Shown here: positions 5,998-8,585 of the stretch, in pieces | Layout: each line of letters begins with the position of its first letter | Numbering within the stretch: position 1 is the stretch's first letter | Assembly: GCA_030613605.1 (NCBI GenBank) | Contig: JAUWLO010000081.1 | Span: 1 to 8,585, forward strand | Direction: 5' to 3' | DNA: 8,585 nucleotides | Origin: Gammaproteobacteria bacterium | GTDB taxonomy: Bacteria > Pseudomonadota > Gammaproteobacteria > SZUA-152 | Translations under genes and position numbers: made by a program | Notes under the pieces: generated by a model | The model's database searches: none | Told to the model about the DNA's origin: nothing | What the model saw: the letters and a program-made list of their open reading frames with translations, nothing else

Positions 5998-6189
5998 GTG
6001 CGTACCATGACTGACGAAAAACAACAGCCAGAACACTATATCAAGAAGGAGCCTAAGTTCTGCCGTTGTCGTGTGTGTCATGAACATTTCTATGGCGAAA
6101 CGATCAAAGAGGCACGCCAGGCGTGCCGAGAACATGGCCATAAAGAGCACCCCGATTGGGGTGTGACGGTCTGTTTTTGTCCTGACTAG
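5998..6189 (+). CDS. 63-residue Cys/His-rich putative metal-binding protein
   Basis: I do not recognise this small protein. It has C22-x-C24-x2-C27-H28-x-H30 near the middle, then C43, H46, H48 and H51, and C59-x-C61 near the end. The pattern suggests binding of zinc or another metal, or a redox role. The N-terminus is hydrophilic with no signal or membrane segment, so it is likely cytoplasmic. The GTG at 5998 is preferred over the ATG at 6007 because AGGAAG (5986-5991) sits 6 nt before the GTG but 15 nt before the ATG. It follows the SagB-like gene by 51 bp on the same strand and may be cotranscribed with it. Confidence 0.68.
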   Translation: MRTMTDEKQQPEHYIKKEPKFCRCRVCHEHFYGETIKEARQACREHGHKEHPDWGVTVCFCPD

Positions 6190-6195
6190 AAACCG

Positions 6196-6226
6196 GCCTG
6201 AGATGAGACACTGTTTTGTGCCAGGC
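6196..6226 (+). other. Imperfect hairpin after the Cys/His-rich gene
   Basis: GCCTG (6196-6200) pairs with CAGGC (6222-6226), and CAC (6209-6211) pairs with GTG (6218-6220) around TGTTTT. It begins 6 bp after the stop codon. No T-run follows, so intrinsic termination is not supported; it could be a transcript-end or processing structure. Confidence 0.25.
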
Positions 6227-6298
6227 TCGAGATGTATCTTGCAATTCGGGAGTATTGTTCTAAAGGTTATAGATAGGCTTTTGATTAAAGAAAATAGA

Positions 6299-6306
6299 TA
6301 AGGAGG
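6299..6306 (+). promoter_or_regulatory. Strong Shine-Dalgarno that sets the start at 6315
   Basis: TAAGGAGG is almost the full anti-16S complement. It lies 8 nt before the ATG at 6315. A GTG at 6306 in the same frame overlaps the Shine-Dalgarno itself and cannot be the start. Confidence 0.85.
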
Positions 6307-6314
6307 TGAACACA

Positions 6315-6506
6315 ATGACTGAGTTTATTGGTACACAATCGTCAATTGATGTGTCTGAAAACAAGCTGGGTTTACTCTGTATTCATCAGGAGTCTGAGTC
6401 AGGAGAGGTTCAGGATATTTTCCTTGACCTGCACCAGGCAGAAGGCCTTGCCAATTGGTTTACACAATATGTAAGAATGACTCGGGAAGAGCTTTCAGAA
6501 GAATAA
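6315..6506 (+). CDS. Unrecognised 63-residue acidic protein
   Basis: I do not recognise this protein. It is hydrophilic and acidic with one cysteine. A likely beta segment (KLGLLCIHQES, residues 17-27) is followed by a possible second strand (DIFLDL) and a helix (HQAEGLANWFTQYVRM) with an acidic tail (TREELSEE). No signal or membrane segment is present. The start at 6315 is fixed by an excellent Shine-Dalgarno, suggesting high translation for so small a protein. It lies 125 bp after the Cys/His-rich gene. The gene is probably real given the ribosome site, but the function is unknown. Confidence 0.65.
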   Translation: MTEFIGTQSSIDVSENKLGLLCIHQESESGEVQDIFLDLHQAEGLANWFTQYVRMTREELSEE

Positions 6507-6531
6507 GTCTGATGGCCTGTACCTCAATCAA

Positions 6532-6696
6532 TAATTGGGGTCAGAGTAAATGTAGGATCACGACTACATGGATGTAGGAGGTAGAGTAATGCAGGACGAT
6601 TCCATGGAAGGAATCGGTAGGGTCGAGTCTGGAACGGAGACCGAGCAATTACCGAGAGAGCACCCCAGGAGAATAATGGGGGACAGGCCCCAATTA
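6532..6696. repeat. MITE/REPIN-like element with terminal inverted repeats
   Basis: A 165-bp intergenic element bounded by perfect 9-bp inverted ends, TAATTGGGG (6532-6540) and CCCCAATTA (6688-6696). The left end continues into GGGTCAGAGT and the right end contains GGGGGACAGG, cores shared with other intergenic repeats of this window. Inside are three possible hairpins: CTAC-ATGGAT-GTAG (6564-6577), CGATTCC-ATGGAA-GGAATCG (6597-6616), and TCGGTA (6614-6619) pairing with TACCGA (6650-6655) around a smaller GTCT/AGAC stem. The second and third overlap, so they are alternatives. No coding sequence is inside. It fills most of the 229-bp gap before the next gene and may supply transcript ends or regulation. 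Confidence 0.65.
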
Positions 6697-6699
6697 ATC

Positions 6700-6715
6700 T
6701 TTAAACGGTGCCTAA
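6700..6715. repeat. 16-bp direct repeat, copy 2
   Basis: TTTAAACGGTGCCTAA matches 5085-5100 at 15 of 16 positions. It lies just outside the right end of the MITE-like element and 20 bp before the ATG at 6736, so it would be in the leader or promoter of that gene. Confidence 0.55.
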
Positions 6716-6735
6716 ACTTGCGATAAAGTGTCATC

Positions 6736-7470
6736 ATGACAAGTCTTTCTTTAATCGAGGCAGAGGCCCAACGTCTGGTCGGACGCTTACCCGAGTCACA
6801 GCGCCTGGTACAGCAGCATGCACTGGTTGTACTTTGTGAAACGCATTGGCACTCGCTGCGCGGACCACAACCGGTTACGCCATTGGCACAGACCCTATGG
6901 TCAGTTACACCACCGCTGGCGGATTTGTTGATGGATTTCTATGCCGGTGGTGATTCGCGACTGGATGAAATATTGTCTGGGCGCAATTTGGCGAGAGCGA
7001 TGGCGTTGCTAGTGTTGGCAGAGATCGAGCGAGCTAACGAGTCAGGTGTGCATATCGCGCATGAACCCATGATGGCCTTTGAGACCGTCCAGCCCCCCAT
7101 TGCACTGCTTGAACGTATCGCGGCATTGTTGCGTGGCACGCTCGAACCCCCGCGTTTGCATCCTCATGATAAGCAGCATGATGCAATGTGGAAAGCCCTG
7201 GCCGTGATCGCAGCACACACCCGGCGCCTGGATTTGGCTGCTGTGCTGGAGGTGATCCGTTTGCTTTCAGTTCCAACAGATCAAGCTGACTTTGTCTTCG
7301 ATGCGGCATTGGAAAATCTGCGTGATGAAGTTGCTGAAGTCGGTATTCACTTTATGAATATTGATGATGACCACATACACTTTAACCAACATGGCCATGC
7401 ACACAAACCCCTACGCGCCAGACGCCTGGGTGAAATGTTGATGGAGATCAGGCTGATCTGGTTGGGATAA
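6736..7470 (+). CDS. Unrecognised helical 244-residue protein upstream of ylxP-like gene
   Basis: I do not recognise this protein. It is mostly helical and leucine/alanine-rich with no signal peptide or clear membrane span. Segments such as ARAMALLVLAEIERA (87-101) and KALAVIAAHTRRLDLAAVLEVIRLL (148-172) look like packed amphipathic helices. Near the C-terminus residues 210-225 are unusual: three Asp, then five His within eleven residues (H213, H215, H219, H221, H223). This could bind a metal. Only two Trp and one Cys lie in the N-terminal quarter (VVLCETHWHSLRG). The start ATG has no clear Shine-Dalgarno. It is followed after 33 bp by the YlxP-like gene, so the two are probably cotranscribed, but that does not reveal a function. 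Confidence 0.75.
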   Translation: MTSLSLIEAEAQRLVGRLPESQRLVQQHALVVLCETHWHSLRGPQPVTPLAQTLWSVTPPLADLLMDFYAGGDSRLDEILSGRNLARAMALLVLAEIERANESGVHIAHEPMMAFETVQPPIALLERIAALLRGTLEPPRLHPHDKQHDAMWKALAVIAAHTRRLDLAAVLEVIRLLSVPTDQADFVFDAALENLRDEVAEVGIHFMNIDDDHIHFNQHGHAHKPLRARRLGEMLMEIRLIWLG

Positions 7471-7503
7471 AATAAATAGGGTCAGGACGGCCTGATAAAC
7501 ACC

Positions 7504-7800
7504 ATGAAAGATCAACCCATCTTCATTACCCTACTGACTATCGAGCTGGTGATCCCCTATGCTCAGTCGCTCAAGGACAAGCGCAGTGCGGTACGGGGTC
7601 TCACAGATCGTATCCGCAATAAATTCAATGCCTCAGTGGCAGAGGTGGGTTACCAGGACAAATGGCAACGTTCTGTTGTGGCGGTCTGCTTTGTAGGTGG
7701 CGACAAACGCCACCTTGAGTTAGATGCGACCCGTATACGAACGCTTTGTGAAGAGGCAATGGATGTTGAAATTGCGGCCATCGATCAGGAGTGGTTGTAA
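7504..7800 (+). CDS. YlxP/DUF503 family protein
   Basis: A 98-residue complete member of the DUF503 (YlxP) family. It shows the hallmark QSLKDKRSAVRGL (21-33) and FNASVAEVGYQDKWQRS (41-57), followed by the usual beta-alpha C-terminal half. In Firmicutes ylxP lies in the nusA-infB-rbfA operon and is suspected to act in ribosome or translation-related functions; the biochemical role is not settled. In this window it is instead paired with the unrecognised helical protein gene 33 bp upstream. The ATG at 7504 follows AGGACGG at 7484-7490, a longer spacing (13 nt) than ideal, so translation may be coupled to the upstream gene. Confidence 0.92.
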   Translation: MKDQPIFITLLTIELVIPYAQSLKDKRSAVRGLTDRIRNKFNASVAEVGYQDKWQRSVVAVCFVGGDKRHLELDATRIRTLCEEAMDVEIAAIDQEWL

Positions 7801-7877
7801 TCCGCCGCTCTCTGTTAAATGGGTGGAGGGAATAAAATATAATTACTTCGTTATCTTTTGCTTGCTGTCGATTAAAT

Positions 7878-7891
7878 TTCAACCGGTTGAA
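7878..7891. promoter_or_regulatory. Perfect 14-bp palindrome, possible operator
   Basis: TTCAACCGGTTGAA is a perfect dyad in the 255-bp gap between the YlxP-like gene and sohB. It is too compact, with no loop, to act as a terminator and has no T-run, so a protein-binding site is the more natural reading. No clear -35/-10 pair is visible around it. Confidence 0.35.
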
Positions 7892-7938
7892 TACAATCGG
7901 GTTCATCGTAAGTAGGCTTATCCATACCCCGACTCTCC

Positions 7939-7969
7939 GGATAGGCTATTATAGGCGTGGCTGGATAGG
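7939..7969. repeat. Short direct repeats upstream of sohB
   Basis: GGATAGG occurs at 7939-7945 and 7963-7969 with a 24-bp period, and ATAGGC occurs at 7941-7946 and 7951-7956. An inverted relative, CTTATCC, is at 7918-7924. These may be binding sites or decayed repeat units. Confidence 0.3.
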
Positions 7970-8055
7970 TCTCAAGTAGTGAGGTGATAAGGTGATGGGA
8001 CCCCTGGTTCATTATTTTGTGTGAATATTTTTGTTTTTGAGACGGTGAATATACA

Positions 8056-8585
8056 GTGACAGAATTCTTTTTTAATTACGGACTATTTTTGGCGAAAACA
8101 GTAACCATTGTGCTTGCGATTGCCGCAGTGGTGCTGTTTATTGTTGTTATGGCTGGAAGAAAACAGTCGGAAGAAAAAGATAATATTGAAGTCAAAAAAT
8201 TAAATAAAAAATATAACGACATGGCAATGGCGATGAACGTCAATATGCTGCATAAGGAAGGATTAAAAAAATATCTTAAAGATGAAAAAGAAAAACTAAA
8301 AGGAATCGTTAAAGAGTTAAAGGGTGGGGCCCAGAAAAGGCGCGTCTATGTTGTGAATTTCCATGGTGATATCCGCGCCTCAGCAGTAGCCTCACTACGA
8401 GAAGAGATTACCGCTAATTTAACGGTGGCCACTGAAGATGATGAGGTGTTTATACGATTGGAGAGCGGTGGCGGCGTAGTGCATGGTTATGGGCTGGGGG
8501 CATCTCAACTGATGCGTGTCCGGGATAAAAACATTCCGCTCACGGTTTCGGTGGATAAAGTGGCTGCCAGCGGTGGTTATATGAT
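8056..8585 (+). CDS. sohB: Protease SohB, S49 family (5' part)
   Basis: SohB is an inner-membrane serine peptidase of the S49 (SppA-like) family, with the catalytic domain outside the cytoplasmic membrane. The window holds 176 codons and the gene runs off the right edge. It begins VTEFFFNYGLFLAKTVTIV, matching the E. coli start, with a membrane segment at about 15-33. A lysine-rich, likely coiled linker (36-100) follows, then the peptidase core with RVYVVNFHGDI, SLREEI, RLESGGGVVHGYGLGASQL and PLTVSVDKVAASGGYM. Ser172 in AASGG corresponds to the catalytic serine; the catalytic lysine lies beyond the edge. The GTG at 8056 was chosen because it reproduces the family N-terminus; the upstream GAGACGG is a weak Shine-Dalgarno. 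One oddity is LESGGG where E. coli has LESPGG. Confidence 0.96.
   Translation, partial: MTEFFFNYGLFLAKTVTIVLAIAAVVLFIVVMAGRKQSEEKDNIEVKKLNKKYNDMAMAMNVNMLHKEGLKKYLKDEKEKLKGIVKELKGGAQKRRVYVVNFHGDIRASAVASLREEITANLTVATEDDEVFIRLESGGGVVHGYGLGASQLMRVRDKNIPLTVSVDKVAASGGYM

Noticed and set aside
5881..6315. Minus-strand open frame of 144 codons
   Set aside because: It overlaps the end of the SagB-like gene and all of the 63-residue gene, which have ribosome sites; its composition shows no family features.
7724..7915. Plus-strand open frame of 63 codons overlapping the end of the YlxP-like gene
   Set aside because: It starts inside conserved DUF503 coding sequence in another frame and has no ribosome site.

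Overview
The window most likely comes from the chromosome of a gammaproteobacterium of moderate GC. The main clue is the gene running off the right edge, which closely resembles SohB, an inner-membrane S49 peptidase typical of that class. Intergenic palindromes with a GGGGTCAGA/TCTGACCCC core point the same way, because such repeats are common in environmental gammaproteobacteria. No rRNA, tRNA, CRISPR array or intact transposase was seen.

Left part (1-1131): a 5' stretch without a supportable gene carries a cluster of REP-like palindromes. It is followed by a small membrane-anchored, cysteine-rich protein resembling DUF6455, and then a second gene-poor stretch with two more palindromes of the same family.

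Centre (1132-5089): this is the most interesting part. A minus-strand Mth938/AAMDC-like gene diverges from a plus-strand cluster. The first cluster gene encodes a 675-residue protein that joins a Clp1/Grc3-like polynucleotide 5'-kinase (P-loop) region to an RNase Z-like metallo-beta-lactamase with all expected metal ligands. Next comes a well-conserved RNA 3'-terminal phosphate cyclase (RtcA), then an unrecognised 97-residue protein. Together they look like an RNA-end processing or repair module: one protein may phosphorylate 5'-OH ends and cut or trim 3' ends, and the second makes 2',3'-cyclic phosphates. No RtcB ligase or RtcR regulator lies in the window.

Right part (5191-8585): a SagB-type nitroreductase-fold protein with a signal sequence is followed by two tiny proteins, one with a Cys/His cluster and one behind a near-perfect Shine-Dalgarno. 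Next is a 165-bp MITE-like element with 9-bp terminal inverted repeats and internal hairpins. An unrecognised helical protein then lies just upstream of a YlxP/DUF503 gene, and the window ends in the first 176 codons of sohB.

Functional calls rest on motif recognition by eye. Nothing was checked by database search, structure prediction or RNA folding.
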